Program-made: the position numbers and the translations under genes | Part shown: piece by piece, positions 1 to 9,270 of the stretch | Layout of the letters: each line of letters starts with the position of its first letter | How positions within the stretch are numbered: position 1 is the stretch's first letter | Assembly: GCA_964512675.1 (NCBI GenBank) | Contig: CAZEJR010000001.1 | Span: 62,001-126,000, forward strand | Length of the DNA stretch: 64,000 bases | From: A07HB70 sp964512675 | GTDB lineage: Archaea > Halobacteriota > Halobacteria > Halobacteriales > Haloferacaceae | Direction of reading: 5' to 3' | Notes under the pieces: model-generated | Databases searched by the model: none | What the model was told of the DNA's origin: nothing | Seen by the model: the letters and a program-made list of their open reading frames with translations, nothing else

Positions 1-1
1 A

Positions 2-370
2 CCCGGCACGGCGAACGGGCAGGCCGACGACGACGAGTCGCTCGCTGGTCCCGGGTCCGGCGCGGCGTTCGACGGGGCGGGGGCGACAGCAGACGCTGCC
101 GACGAGAGCGGCGAGGATGGCGGGGTGACAGACGTGGCCCCCGAACGCACCGACGACAGCGCGTCCGGGGGCGACGAATCAGAGGCCGTGGCCACCCTGC
201 TCGACGGACCGGACGACCGAGACGGAGACGACGAGGACGAGCGGGCCGACAGCTCCGGCGGGACGACGACCGGCGACACGCCGGCGGAGGCGGACGACGA
301 GACCGGGACCGACGACGAACTCGACGACTGGGGCTTCGGCGACGTCGCGGACGACGGAGGTGACGGGTGA
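2..370 (+). CDS. Acidic C-terminal tail of a protein cut by the window start (probably the pilus ATPase)
   Basis: The frame is open from the window edge and ends in TGA at 368-370. The visible 122 residues are almost entirely Asp, Glu, Gly, Ser, Thr and Ala, with a closing WGFGDVADDGGDG stretch and no recognisable domain. The stop overlaps the next start as GTGA, so the gene is translationally coupled to the PilC-like gene. In archaeal pilus operons the gene directly before PilC/TadC is normally the PilB/TadA-type secretion ATPase. That identity is inferred from context only, because no catalytic motif is in view. Confidence 0.6.
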   Translation, partial: PGTANGQADDDESLAGPGSGAAFDGAGATADAADESGEDGGVTDVAPERTDDSASGGDESEAVATLLDGPDDRDGDDEDERADSSGGTTTGDTPAEADDETGTDDELDDWGFGDVADDGGDG

Positions 371-2412
371 GTCTCGACACCGCCGGTCCCGGCGGGCAGG
401 ACACCGGACTCAAGGGCGACTTTCTGGAGGATCTCTTCCTCCCCGCCTACCGTCGGCTGTTCGACGAGGACGGCGACTTCGTCGGCGACCTCTCGACGAA
501 GCTCGCACAGGCGCGGATGGCCGAGAACGTCGAACTGTACCTCGCGCGGTCGCTCGCCTACGGCGTCATCGCGGGCGGCGTGCTCGCGGCGGTCGGCATC
601 GCGTTCGGCTGGTCGCTGTTCGCGTTCGGTCTCCTCTCGCCCGACCTGATCGGCACGAACGTCGCGGTCCAGAACGAACAGGTGATCGCGACACTGGAGG
701 CGCTGCGCGTCCCGGCGGCGATTCTGTTCATCGGGGCGGTGCTCGGCAGTATCGGGTTCAGCCTCGGGTTCGGGTCACTCGTCGCGGTGCCGTACTCGCG
801 TGCGTCGGCGCGCGAGCGCGAGATCAACATGCTCCTCTCGGACTCGGTCTCGTTTATGTACGCCCTGGCGGTCGGGGGGCTGAACCAGCTCGAGATCATC
901 GAGGCGATGGCACAGGCAGAAGACACCTACGGCGAGGTGGCAAAGGAGTTCCAGTCTATCACCCAGGAGACAGCGTACTTCGGCACGGACTACCGGAACG
1001 CGATCCGCGACCAGGCCGCAGAGACGCCGAGCGAGGAGCTCTCGCAGTTCCTGACCGACATGCTCTCGATCATCAACTCCGGCGGCGACATGGAGGGCTT
1101 CCTCGACGACAAGAAAAAGCGGCACATGCGAACGGCGAAACAACAGCAGGAGATGACGCTGGAGACGCTGGAGCTGTTCGGCGAGATGTACATGACGCTC
1201 TCGCTGTTCCCGCTGCTGTTGATCATCATTCTCGTCATCATGAGCATGCTCGGCAACGCACGGAGCATGCTCATCTTTGGCACCGTCTACGCGCTCATCC
1301 CGCTGACCGGGGTCGGATTTCTCGTCCTCGTCTCGACGGTGAAACGGGACGAGCCGGGCGACGGCTACCTGCTGCCGGACGGGACGACCGAGCGTATCGA
1401 GTCCGACGCCGAGGGCGGCATCCGCCACCTCGGACTGATCGAGCGCTACGCCGGCCGCTACGGCGTGTTCGACCAGATCAAGCGCCGGGAGCGGAGACAC
1501 GCGCTGAAGACGGTCGTGCGCGCACCCCACCTGTTCCTGCGCGACCACCCGACCCTGTGGCTCCTGCCCTCCGTGCCGGTCGCGGCTCTCCTCCTCGTGG
1601 GCGCCGTGGCGACCGGCGTCGCGCCGCTGTCGTGGGCGGGGATGAAGGCGTCGCCGGTGGCGTCGACGTTCTTTCTCTACTACCTGCCGTCGTACGTGGT
1701 GCTCGTCCCGCTCGCGTTCTTCGTCGAGTGGAACGTCCGGTCGCGGCGTGCGGTGATCAGCAAACTCTCCGAGAACCTCCGAAAGCTCTCGAGCGCGAAC
1801 GACACGGGTCAGACCCTGCTCGAGTCGCTCCGGACGGTCTCGGAGACGTCGTCCGGGAAACTCGCCGACGAGTTCGAGACGATGTACGCGAAGGTGAACT
1901 ACGGGATGAGCCTGAAGGAGGCGCTCGTCGAGTTCAACAACAACTACCACGTCCCGCGGATGGCGCGGACGGTGAAGCTCATCTCGAAGGCACAGGAGGC
2001 GTCGAGCCAGATCACAGACGTGCTCTCGACGGCGGCACAGGCCTCGGAGAACCAGGACGACATCGAACGCGAGCGCAAGTCCCGGACCCGCATGCAGGTG
2101 GCGATCATCCTGATGACGTACCTGACGCTTCTCGGCGTGATGGCCATCCTGAAGACGCAGTTCCTCGACGTGATGGCCGGGCTGACCCAGCAGGCGTCGG
2201 GCGGCGGCTCCGCCGCGGGCGGCGACGCGAGCTTCGGGTCGAACGTCGACTCGAACCAGCTCTCCCTGCTCTTTTTCCACGCGGTCACAATCCAGGCCGT
2301 GCTGTCGGGGATCATCAGCGGGTACATCCGGACCGCGACGCTCCGGGCGGGGCTGAAGTTCGTCGTCGTCCTCCAGTCGATCGCGCTGGTGACGTGGGTG
2401 GTCGTCGGATGA
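367..2412 (+). CDS. Type IV pilus platform protein, PilC/TadC (T2SSF) family
   Basis: This 681-residue membrane protein is the likely inner-membrane platform of an archaeal type IV pilus, on which the secretion ATPase acts to polymerise pilins. Hydrophobic segments lie near residues 62-90, 115-145, 275-325, 395-455, 570-600 and 640-665. They separate two cytoplasmic helical T2SSF-like regions, roughly 150-275 and 465-570. This duplicated layout and the length are usual for haloarchaeal PilC proteins. The GTG start overlaps the preceding stop and the gene's own TGA overlaps the next ATG, so it lies in a tight operon with pilin-like genes. Confidence 0.88.
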   Translation: MSLDTAGPGGQDTGLKGDFLEDLFLPAYRRLFDEDGDFVGDLSTKLAQARMAENVELYLARSLAYGVIAGGVLAAVGIAFGWSLFAFGLLSPDLIGTNVAVQNEQVIATLEALRVPAAILFIGAVLGSIGFSLGFGSLVAVPYSRASAREREINMLLSDSVSFMYALAVGGLNQLEIIEAMAQAEDTYGEVAKEFQSITQETAYFGTDYRNAIRDQAAETPSEELSQFLTDMLSIINSGGDMEGFLDDKKKRHMRTAKQQQEMTLETLELFGEMYMTLSLFPLLLIIILVIMSMLGNARSMLIFGTVYALIPLTGVGFLVLVSTVKRDEPGDGYLLPDGTTERIESDAEGGIRHLGLIERYAGRYGVFDQIKRRERRHALKTVVRAPHLFLRDHPTLWLLPSVPVAALLLVGAVATGVAPLSWAGMKASPVASTFFLYYLPSYVVLVPLAFFVEWNVRSRRAVISKLSENLRKLSSANDTGQTLLESLRTVSETSSGKLADEFETMYAKVNYGMSLKEALVEFNNNYHVPRMARTVKLISKAQEASSQITDVLSTAAQASENQDDIERERKSRTRMQVAIILMTYLTLLGVMAILKTQFLDVMAGLTQQASGGGSAAGGDASFGSNVDSNQLSLLFFHAVTIQAVLSGIISGYIRTATLRAGLKFVVVLQSIALVTWVVVG

Positions 2413-2861
2413 CCGGTCGGGGGCGAGGGCAGACCCAGCAGGACCTCGTCGTCGGGGTGAGTGTGTTTCTGCTGGCGGTGTTTTTCGTGTTCAGCTTCGT
2501 CCCCACGACGATCGCGCCGACAGGCGCCAACACGGAGGCCGAGTCGTACGTGGCCGACCGGCTCGGCGAGTCGGTGCTGGAGAACGTCACGTCGACGGAC
2601 GAGGCGAACCGGCTCAACGTCACGCGGACCGAGCAGTTCTTCGACAGTCACCGGACACGGGGGTCGATCGGGGCGAACTACAGCGTCGACTCGGTGCGGC
2701 AGGTGAACGTGACGCTGGAGACGCTCTCCGGGGTGACGATCGCGCTCGGTGGCGATCTGGCGCGGGCCGGGGACGACTACCCTGGCGGTGTCGGCGTCGC
2801 CAGCACGAGGGTGGTCCGCCTCGGGGGGGACCGCTACCGGCTCGTGATACGGGTGTGGTAG
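2409..2861 (+). CDS. Pilin-like membrane-anchored protein (operon gene 1)
   Basis: This 150-residue protein starts at an ATG overlapping the stop of the pilus platform gene (ATGA). Its N-terminus has Arg6-Gly7-Gln8 followed by a polar stretch and a hydrophobic segment at about residues 14-33, resembling an archaeal class III prepilin signal. The rest is an Asn/Thr-rich extracellular-type domain with several N-X-S/T sequons, such as NVT and NYS. The specific family is not certain. It is likely a minor pilin or pseudopilin of the PilC system, judged from its architecture and operon position. Confidence 0.75.
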   Translation: MTGRGRGQTQQDLVVGVSVFLLAVFFVFSFVPTTIAPTGANTEAESYVADRLGESVLENVTSTDEANRLNVTRTEQFFDSHRTRGSIGANYSVDSVRQVNVTLETLSGVTIALGGDLARAGDDYPGGVGVASTRVVRLGGDRYRLVIRVW

Positions 2862-2863
2862 CC

Positions 2864-3478
2864 GTGCCGGGGAACAGCCGTGGGCAGGCGTTCACGCTCG
2901 AAGGGTTCGTCTCCGCGGCGCTCCTGATCGGAGCGGTGGCGCTCGCGCTCCAGACCGCGGTCGCGCCGCCGGAGGCCGGGACGGACGACCGCGCCGGCTC
3001 CCTCCGGACGCAGGCTGAGGACCTCCTCCGCTCAAAGGCGAGCGCCGACGAGGACCTGACCCACGTGGTGCGCTACTGGGACCCGCTCCGGCAGCGGTTC
3101 TACGACGCAGAGGACCGCGAGGTCGGTTACGGCAACGAGACGATGCCCACGGACCTGTTCGACGGGGCGTTCCTCCGGACGTTCGGGAGCCGGGCGCTCT
3201 CGTACAACGTGGTGTTCGTCTACCACCAGCCGAACACGACGAAGATGGGGCAGGAGGCGCTGGTGTATCGCGGCGCACCCTCGGAGGGCGCGGTGACCGC
3301 CAGACACACGATGACGCTGTACGACCAGATGACCCTGACCGGACCGGCGGCGAACGCCCGGCCCCTCGCGAACCACACGACCGACGCGTCGAACGACCAG
3401 GGGCGGTTCTACCCGATCCCCGACGTCTCGGACGGCCCGGTGTACAACGTCGTCGAGATACGGGTGACAGTGTGGTGA
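2864..3478 (+). CDS. Pilin-like protein with FTLEG N-terminus (operon gene 2)
   Basis: The protein is about 204 residues. The N-terminus reads Arg-Gly-Gln-Ala-Phe-Thr-Leu-Glu-Gly-Phe and runs into a hydrophobic helix at about residues 14-32, closely resembling the type IV pilin signature (G/FTLIE). The mature part is predicted to be extracytoplasmic, with YGNET and NHTTD sequons. GTG 2864 is chosen because it follows the preceding TAG directly; GTG 2855 in the same frame would add three residues and overlap the upstream gene. Its stop overlaps the next gene's GTG (GTGA). The precise role is unknown; a pilus subunit is inferred. Confidence 0.75.
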   Translation: MPGNSRGQAFTLEGFVSAALLIGAVALALQTAVAPPEAGTDDRAGSLRTQAEDLLRSKASADEDLTHVVRYWDPLRQRFYDAEDREVGYGNETMPTDLFDGAFLRTFGSRALSYNVVFVYHQPNTTKMGQEALVYRGAPSEGAVTARHTMTLYDQMTLTGPAANARPLANHTTDASNDQGRFYPIPDVSDGPVYNVVEIRVTVW

Positions 3479-4476
3479 GCGACCGCACGCGGACCCGCGG
3501 ACAGATCATGCTGATCGGGGCGGTCGCACTCGCGTTCGTCCTCCTCGGCCTGACGGCGGTGTACAGCGCCCAGCTCTCGGCCCGCCCGGCACCGACGGGG
3601 TCGGCGGGGGTAGACGCCGCCAACGCCGAGGAGTTCAACCACGAGGTGCGGCGGAACGTGCGGGCGGTCGCGGTCCGGACGAACCACGCCGTGCCGTACT
3701 ACGCCGACCGGGCCGCGGTCAACGGCAGCGTGGCCGACGAAACGGCCAACTACAGCGAACTCCTCGCCGAGACGTACGCCAGCCGGAGCGGGACGGTCGC
3801 CGGCGTTGACTACGTCCGCACGGCGGACTACGGCTCGCGGACGACGACGCTGTCGAACAACACGACGTTCGCGAACCCACCGGCGGCGCCGGGGACCGTG
3901 GGGACACCGTGGTCGCCGGTCGACCGGGAGACCGAGGTCGGCTGGTTCGTCCTCAACTTGAACGTCACCGCGATGCCCGACGAGGAACCGTTCACCGTCG
4001 TCGTCGAGAATGGCACGGGCACAGGTACGGAGACGACGAAGTACGAGTTCAGACGGAACTCCACCGGGACGTCGGTGCTGAACGTCGAGACGACGACCAC
4101 GACGGGGCTGTCGACGGCTGGCGGGACCTGTAACCCGCGATCGCGCCGCTCGCTGGTCGATCTCAAGACGGGGTCGGTGTTCACGAGTGCGTGCGAGGTC
4201 GGGCCGGGGCTCGTTGAGCTCGACGGGCCGTACACCGTCGAGTTCCGGGACGGTGAGAACGCCGTCGGAGGGTTCAGCGTCGTGACGCGTGCCCCGCCGC
4301 CGACGTGGGAGACGTCGAAAGACCTGAACAGTCTCGACGGCTGTGACGTGACCGCGCCGTCGCCCGGGCCGTGCAACACCTACGCGGTGTGGAACGTGAC
4401 GGTCCAGTCGGGCTACTACACGGACCAGCTGTCGTACAAAAACGAACAGAACCTGACGGTCTACGAGGGGGTCTGA
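3475..4476 (+). CDS. Pilin-like protein (operon gene 3)
   Basis: The protein is 333 residues and starts at the GTG that overlaps the previous stop (GTGA); GTG 3472 in frame is an alternative one codon earlier. It has Arg8-Gly9-Gln10 followed by one hydrophobic helix at about 11-30, with no further membrane segment. The remaining 300 residues are a Thr/Asn-rich ectodomain with many sequons (NGS, NYS, NNT, NVT). Four Cys residues in the second half could form disulfides outside the cell. Architecture and context suggest a large minor pilin; no characterised homologue is recognised. Confidence 0.72.
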   Translation: MSDRTRTRGQIMLIGAVALAFVLLGLTAVYSAQLSARPAPTGSAGVDAANAEEFNHEVRRNVRAVAVRTNHAVPYYADRAAVNGSVADETANYSELLAETYASRSGTVAGVDYVRTADYGSRTTTLSNNTTFANPPAAPGTVGTPWSPVDRETEVGWFVLNLNVTAMPDEEPFTVVVENGTGTGTETTKYEFRRNSTGTSVLNVETTTTTGLSTAGGTCNPRSRRSLVDLKTGSVFTSACEVGPGLVELDGPYTVEFRDGENAVGGFSVVTRAPPPTWETSKDLNSLDGCDVTAPSPGPCNTYAVWNVTVQSGYYTDQLSYKNEQNLTVYEGV

Positions 4477-4477
4477 G

Positions 4478-6067
4478 ATGAGGGGAACACACACCGATCG
4501 CGGGGTCGCACCGGCGCTGACGTACGTGCTCGCGATCGGGATGGTGACGCTCCTGATCAGCGGCCTCCTCGTCGCCACCACGTCGTTCGTCGAGGGCGAA
4601 CGCGAAGGGGTGGTGCGGCAGGAGCTCGAGATCCTCGGGGAGCGACTGGCGGCGAACGCCGTGGCGGTCGACCGGGCTGGGGCAGACGGCGCGAACGTGA
4701 GCCAGCGCACGACCGTCCCGGCGACGGTGGCCGACGCGGGCTACTACGTGGAGGTGGTCACCTGTTCGGCGGGTAGTGCCTGTCTCGAGTTGCGGAGCGC
4801 CGACCCGCGGCTCGACGTGTCCGTGATCGTGCCGATGAACACCGGGAGCACGGTGTCGTTCCGGCGCGTCACCCCGCGGACGATACGGATCGTCGGCACC
4901 GAAAGGGGCGGCGCGCCGCCGACGGCAGACGCGGACGTCAGGATCGCCCCCGACATCGGGATCGCGGAGGGCGTCGACCCCAGCGGCGGAGAGACGAGCG
5001 GCGTGTTCGAGGCCGGCACGGCACCGGTCGTCAGCGGGTTCTCGTTCTCGCCGGACCGGCCAAACGCCGGCGAGACGGTGACGTTCGGCTCCGACGTCCG
5101 GAAGTTCGACGAGGACGTCGACTACACCTACCGCTGGGACTTCGACGAGGACGGGGTCGCGGAGGTGACCGGGAACGAGTCGACCGCGGGGACGACGACC
5201 CACACGTTCTCCACCCCCGGCAGGTACTCGGTGGAGCTGGAGGTCGAGGGAGGGAACAACCAGACCGACTCGGTGACGCGGCTGGTCCGGGCGTCCGGGC
5301 TCGAACTCGTCCCCGGTTCGACGAGCGACTGGGACGCCGACGGCGACGGGGACCGGGCGGGGATCGCCTTCGACCTCCGGAACACGTTCCCGAGCGAGGA
5401 CGCGACGGTCACGGACGTCAGGATCGACCCGCAGGACCCCGACATCGACGAGGTCGACAACGACGCGGGCGACCAGATCCGCATCGACGGCACCGGCCTG
5501 TACGACGACGACGCCGCGATCTACGACAACGGGACCATCGTGACGCTCAACAGGACGGAGACGGTCGGCTCGGGGGCGGAGGAGACAGTCGAGATCGGGG
5601 AGTTCCGGGTCGGCGGCGACCAGACCCCGACGTTCGGCCTGACGTTCGAGATCGCGGTGCGGTACGAGACGTCCGGCCGGCGCAACTACGTCTCGACGTA
5701 CACGATCGCGCCCGGCGCCGCCCCCGGACCGGGGGACGACCCGCCGAAAATCGACGACGTCACCGACACGTCGCAGTGTACTTCCGGCGCACCGGCCAGT
5801 GAGGAGTTCAGGGTGACCGTCGAGGCGGACGACCCGAACGACGACCTCGACCGGGTGGTCGTCGAAGCCTTCGAGAACAGCGGGGGGTCGAGTGCCATAG
5901 ACAAAGACGGCGGCGAGATCGACGCGACCGGCGACACCGAGAAGTTCAGATTCGACGGCGGAAACATCGACCCCACCGACGTCGACTACGTCGAGGTCAC
6001 GGCCTACGACGACGCCGGGCGAACGACCTCGAACACGTACGGTGGTAGCGGCTACGGGTGTAACTGA
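4478..6067 (+). CDS. Pilin-like protein carrying a PKD domain (operon gene 4)
   Basis: This 529-residue protein has Arg8-Gly9-Val10 followed by a hydrophobic helix at about 11-33. A PKD (polycystic kidney disease) beta-sandwich spans roughly 182-272, with the typical progression SFSPDRP, YRWDFDEDG, THTFSTPGRYSVELEV. PKD domains are common in archaeal surface proteins and mediate protein or carbohydrate contacts. The C-terminal 250 residues are acidic with more beta-type segments, including DDPNDDLDRVVVEAF, which resembles another Ig-like fold. One base separates it from the upstream stop. It is probably an adhesive or structural minor pilin. Confidence 0.8.
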   Translation: MRGTHTDRGVAPALTYVLAIGMVTLLISGLLVATTSFVEGEREGVVRQELEILGERLAANAVAVDRAGADGANVSQRTTVPATVADAGYYVEVVTCSAGSACLELRSADPRLDVSVIVPMNTGSTVSFRRVTPRTIRIVGTERGGAPPTADADVRIAPDIGIAEGVDPSGGETSGVFEAGTAPVVSGFSFSPDRPNAGETVTFGSDVRKFDEDVDYTYRWDFDEDGVAEVTGNESTAGTTTHTFSTPGRYSVELEVEGGNNQTDSVTRLVRASGLELVPGSTSDWDADGDGDRAGIAFDLRNTFPSEDATVTDVRIDPQDPDIDEVDNDAGDQIRIDGTGLYDDDAAIYDNGTIVTLNRTETVGSGAEETVEIGEFRVGGDQTPTFGLTFEIAVRYETSGRRNYVSTYTIAPGAAPGPGDDPPKIDDVTDTSQCTSGAPASEEFRVTVEADDPNDDLDRVVVEAFENSGGSSAIDKDGGEIDATGDTEKFRFDGGNIDPTDVDYVEVTAYDDAGRTTSNTYGGSGYGCN

Positions 6068-6068
6068 C

Positions 6069-6866
6069 ATGACGGGACGACGTGCCGACGACGGTGTCGT
6101 CGGGCGGGCGCCCGGTCGCGACCGGGCCGTGAGCCAGACGGTCGCGTTCGTGCTGGTGTTCTCGCTGATCGTCACCTCCGTGGGGCTGGTGACGACGGCG
6201 GGAGTCGACTCGCTCCAGGACGTCCAGCAGGGCCAGCAGGCGGAGTCGTCCGCGTCGCTGATGCGGGCGGTCGGCGCGGGGGTCAACGCGGTGGCGAACG
6301 GCGACCGGCCGTCGTACCGGTCGTCGATCGCGCTCGCCGGCGGGGCGCTCGAGGTCCGCAACGAGACGACCGTCGACGTGACGGTGACGAACGCCACGGG
6401 GACGCCGTTCTCGCGGACGTACCGACCGGGGTCGGTCGCGTACCGTGCCGACGAGCGGAACGTCACCTACCAGTCGGGCGTGCTCGCCCGCGGCGGCGAG
6501 CGGCGGGAGGCGGTGTTGCTCGCCGGCGCCGGCTTCCGGTGTGACGAGGCCCGAGACTACGCGATCGTCTTCCTCGTCCGGCTGCGGGCGCCCGGGTCGT
6601 CGCTCGTCGGCGGCGCCTCCGCGACGATACGAGCGACCGACCCGACGCCGTCACCGCCAGGTACCCGCACCGGGCTGGCGTTTCCTGACACCCGACCGCA
6701 CCCGGTCTCGGACGAGGTGTCGGTCACGGTGAACGGCCCCTACCGCCCGGCGTGGGTCGAGGCGCTGACCGAGCGGGGGTTCGCCGATGCCGGCGGGGGG
6801 ACGATGACCTGCGACGCCTCGCGCGTGTTCGTCAGCTCGCCGCGGGTGGTCGTCAGACTGTCGTGA
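6069..6866 (+). CDS. Pilin-like protein (operon gene 5)
   Basis: The 265-residue protein starts at ATG 6069, one base after the upstream stop. A basic leader ends in Arg19-Ala20-Val21-Ser22 before a hydrophobic helix at about 23-42, the pattern expected for prepilin-peptidase substrates of haloarchaea. The ectodomain contains two Cys (GFRCDEA and MTCDAS), which may pair as a disulfide, and several NVT/NAT sequons. It belongs to the haloarchaeal group whose N-terminus resembles flagellin/pilin N-domains. Its function is inferred only from the operon. Confidence 0.74.
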   Translation: MTGRRADDGVVGRAPGRDRAVSQTVAFVLVFSLIVTSVGLVTTAGVDSLQDVQQGQQAESSASLMRAVGAGVNAVANGDRPSYRSSIALAGGALEVRNETTVDVTVTNATGTPFSRTYRPGSVAYRADERNVTYQSGVLARGGERREAVLLAGAGFRCDEARDYAIVFLVRLRAPGSSLVGGASATIRATDPTPSPPGTRTGLAFPDTRPHPVSDEVSVTVNGPYRPAWVEALTERGFADAGGGTMTCDASRVFVSSPRVVVRLS

Positions 6867-6907
6867 CCGGCGGAGGAGTTAATCTGCTGGAACTGACAGG
6901 TCGAGAC

Positions 6908-9091
6908 GTGATACCGAGCGGCAGAGAACGAGGCGTCTCCGACGTCGTCGGCTACGTCCTCTTGATCGGGCTGGTGACCGCCGGCATCGCCTCGGTGCTG
7001 CTGCTCGGCGGGTCGGCGGTCTCGGAGATAGAGGGCGACGCGGCGGCGGAGTCAGGCGAGACGTCGCTGGGACAGGCCGAGCGTCGGGTGGCCGCACTCT
7101 CCGGGACGCGCGTGAACGCGAGTACGTTCCAGCTCAGGGGCGTCAACCCGGGACAGGTCGACGTCCGCGGGAACGACACCGCGGGGTATATCAACCTCTC
7201 GGTCAGCGGCGGGGCCTGTTCGGCGACGCTGCCGCTCTCGGCGGTGGTGTACGAGCGCGAGGACGGCGGGACGACGGCGCTCCAGGCCGGCGGTCGGTTC
7301 GCCACGTCCCCCGGCGGCGACTCGAGCGTCGTCGTCTCGCCGCCGGCGCTCAGCGCCAACAACGGCACGATCGACGTGACGACCGACGACCTGTCGGGGT
7401 TCGTCGACGATCGGGAGGTGGTCGTCAGGAAGAACGCGACGATATCGGAGCGCCGGAGCGCCCGACTCGACGCGCAGCTCCTGAACGGGACGGCGTGTCG
7501 TCGCCCGACCAGCGCGTCGATCACGGTCCGGTCGGCGTACTACGACGCGTGGGCGGACCACCTCGAGGACGAGACGGGCGTGGCGGCGACGACGGACGAC
7601 TCGGCGGAGACGGCCACGGTCACGCTACCCCAGTCGTGGCTTCCCCGGCGGGCGAACGACTCCGCGAACCGCGTCGTCAACCTGAGCGACGACAGCGCGG
7701 CGACGGTCACGTCCGACGGCAGTCCGACCGGCGCCCCCTCGTACGTCACCTCGTCGACCGAGAACAACATCACGGTGAACAAGGGGGTCAACAACACGTA
7801 CACGACCGTCGCGCTCCCGCTCGGCAACGGGACCCAGTCGAGCCGCGTCGAGACGGTGTCGAGCGCCGTCTACCGCCAGCCCGTCGACGTCGTGTTCGTC
7901 ATCGACGAGTCCGGGTCGATGGGCGACGGCGACGATGGGAGCTGGAGGTTTTTCTGCTGTAAGCCGGACGAGCAGCGGAAGATAGCGGCGGCCCGCGACG
8001 CCGCGAGGAACTTCGTCGGCCAGATCAACACCAGCACCGACCGGGTCGCGTTCACCGGGTTCGACGACAGGGGCCGGTTCGACCCCGTCGACGGAACGAA
8101 CTCCTACTACACCAGCGACCCGAGCCGGGCGAACAACACGATCGACGACTACGGCTACGGCGGGCAGACCGCGATGGAGGAGGGGCTGAAGAAGGCCAAC
8201 GCGGTCCACGACTTCGAGTCCCGCTCGGGCAGCCAGAAGGTGATCATCCTGCTCGGCGACGGGGCGAACTCGCCCTCGGTGGGCTCGGACGACGACACCC
8301 GCCAGCAGGCGTACCGCGCCGCGACGAACAACGTCACGATCTACACCGTCGGCTTCGGGAACGACGCCGACGAGGACCTGCTCCAGGACGTGGCGAACGC
8401 CACCGGGGGCCAGTACCGGTCCGCGGACGACGCGGACGAACTCAACGCGGTGTTCCAGGAGATCTTCACCGAGATCACGAGCTCGCGGGCGATCGTCCAC
8501 CGCTCGACGACCGCGAACATGACCGTCGGCGGCGATACGGTCCGGCCCCAGCTCGGCTACCAGAACCCCGACGTCAACCGGATCAACGGTACGTACGACA
8601 TCAACGACCCCGAGTACCGCGGCGGGTTCGAGTTCTCTGCCAGGGCCGGTGACGGGAACCTCATCGACGTCACCGCGGTGAGCTACGGCTGCGAGTCCGG
8701 CGCCTACGAGGTGACCGACACGTTCGTCTACAACTCCACGAACAACCAGACGTTCCGCAGGGCCCGGTGTACGAGCGTCGATAACTCGACGCGACAGGAT
8801 GTCGAACCGGACGAGACGACGATCTACCTCGACGGTGCGTCGGTCTCCTCGTTCCCCACTGACGACGAGCAGTGGTATCAAGAGGACCTGGTGAACGACA
8901 CGCTCGAGGGCTACGTCGACGGTGACGAACTCGACTTAGAGAGCAACGAGGCGGTCGTCGTCTTCCGGTACGACACGCCGGAGACGACGAGCAGGATCGT
9001 GATGCTGTACCAGATCGGGTTGAGCGAACAGGAGACGGTCGTCGACGTGTTCGACGCGCGGACGCTCAACGCGACGGTCGGCAGCGGGTAG
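6908..9091 (+). CDS. Pilin-like von Willebrand A domain protein, candidate pilus tip adhesin
   Basis: This 727-residue protein has an N-terminus GRERGVSDVVGYVLLIGLV typical of haloarchaeal pilin-like proteins (Arg8-Gly9-Val10). A VWA domain spans about 327-530 with a complete metal-ion site: DESGSM (Asp333, Ser335, Ser337), Thr421 in GGQTAM and Asp451 in LLGDGAN. VWA domains bind ligands through a divalent cation. An unusual WRFFCCKPDEQ insertion follows the first motif. The C-terminal 200 residues form a beta-rich domain with paired Cys residues. GTG 6863 is an alternative start that would give a GTGA overlap but add 15 residues. This is the last gene of the operon. Confidence 0.85.
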   Translation: MIPSGRERGVSDVVGYVLLIGLVTAGIASVLLLGGSAVSEIEGDAAAESGETSLGQAERRVAALSGTRVNASTFQLRGVNPGQVDVRGNDTAGYINLSVSGGACSATLPLSAVVYEREDGGTTALQAGGRFATSPGGDSSVVVSPPALSANNGTIDVTTDDLSGFVDDREVVVRKNATISERRSARLDAQLLNGTACRRPTSASITVRSAYYDAWADHLEDETGVAATTDDSAETATVTLPQSWLPRRANDSANRVVNLSDDSAATVTSDGSPTGAPSYVTSSTENNITVNKGVNNTYTTVALPLGNGTQSSRVETVSSAVYRQPVDVVFVIDESGSMGDGDDGSWRFFCCKPDEQRKIAAARDAARNFVGQINTSTDRVAFTGFDDRGRFDPVDGTNSYYTSDPSRANNTIDDYGYGGQTAMEEGLKKANAVHDFESRSGSQKVIILLGDGANSPSVGSDDDTRQQAYRAATNNVTIYTVGFGNDADEDLLQDVANATGGQYRSADDADELNAVFQEIFTEITSSRAIVHRSTTANMTVGGDTVRPQLGYQNPDVNRINGTYDINDPEYRGGFEFSARAGDGNLIDVTAVSYGCESGAYEVTDTFVYNSTNNQTFRRARCTSVDNSTRQDVEPDETTIYLDGASVSSFPTDDEQWYQEDLVNDTLEGYVDGDELDLESNEAVVVFRYDTPETTSRIVMLYQIGLSEQETVVDVFDARTLNATVGSG

Positions 9092-9128
9092 CGCGTCGCC
9101 TTTTCTCCCCAGGAGTCCAACACCCGAC

Positions 9129-9254
9129 ATGGCCGACGCCTCCGACGACCCTCTCCGACCCGGTCGTCTTCTCCTACTCGGTGGGCTCCTCGCTCTCGTC
9201 TTTTTACTCTTGTTCGTCATGGTCGTCGTCCGGCTGTTCGGACTGGTCGGCTGA
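9129..9254 (+). CDS. Small single-span membrane protein, 41 residues
   Basis: ATG 9129 opens 41 codons ending TGA at 9252-9254. A short acidic, basic-capped head (ADASDDPLRPGR) is followed by one long hydrophobic helix of about 23 residues and a short LFGLVG tail. This is typical of the tiny membrane proteins of haloarchaea. It follows the VWA gene by 37 bases on the same strand, so co-transcription with the pilus operon is possible but not shown. No function is recognised. Confidence 0.5.
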   Translation: MADASDDPLRPGRLLLLGGLLALVFLLLFVMVVVRLFGLVG

Positions 9255-9270
9255 CGCGGGCGGCGGGAGC

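Noticed and set aside
775..2280. 501-residue minus-strand frame opposite the PilC-like gene
   Set aside because: It is Arg/His-rich with no acidic haloarchaeal composition, while the plus strand has the T2SSF layout and coupled starts.
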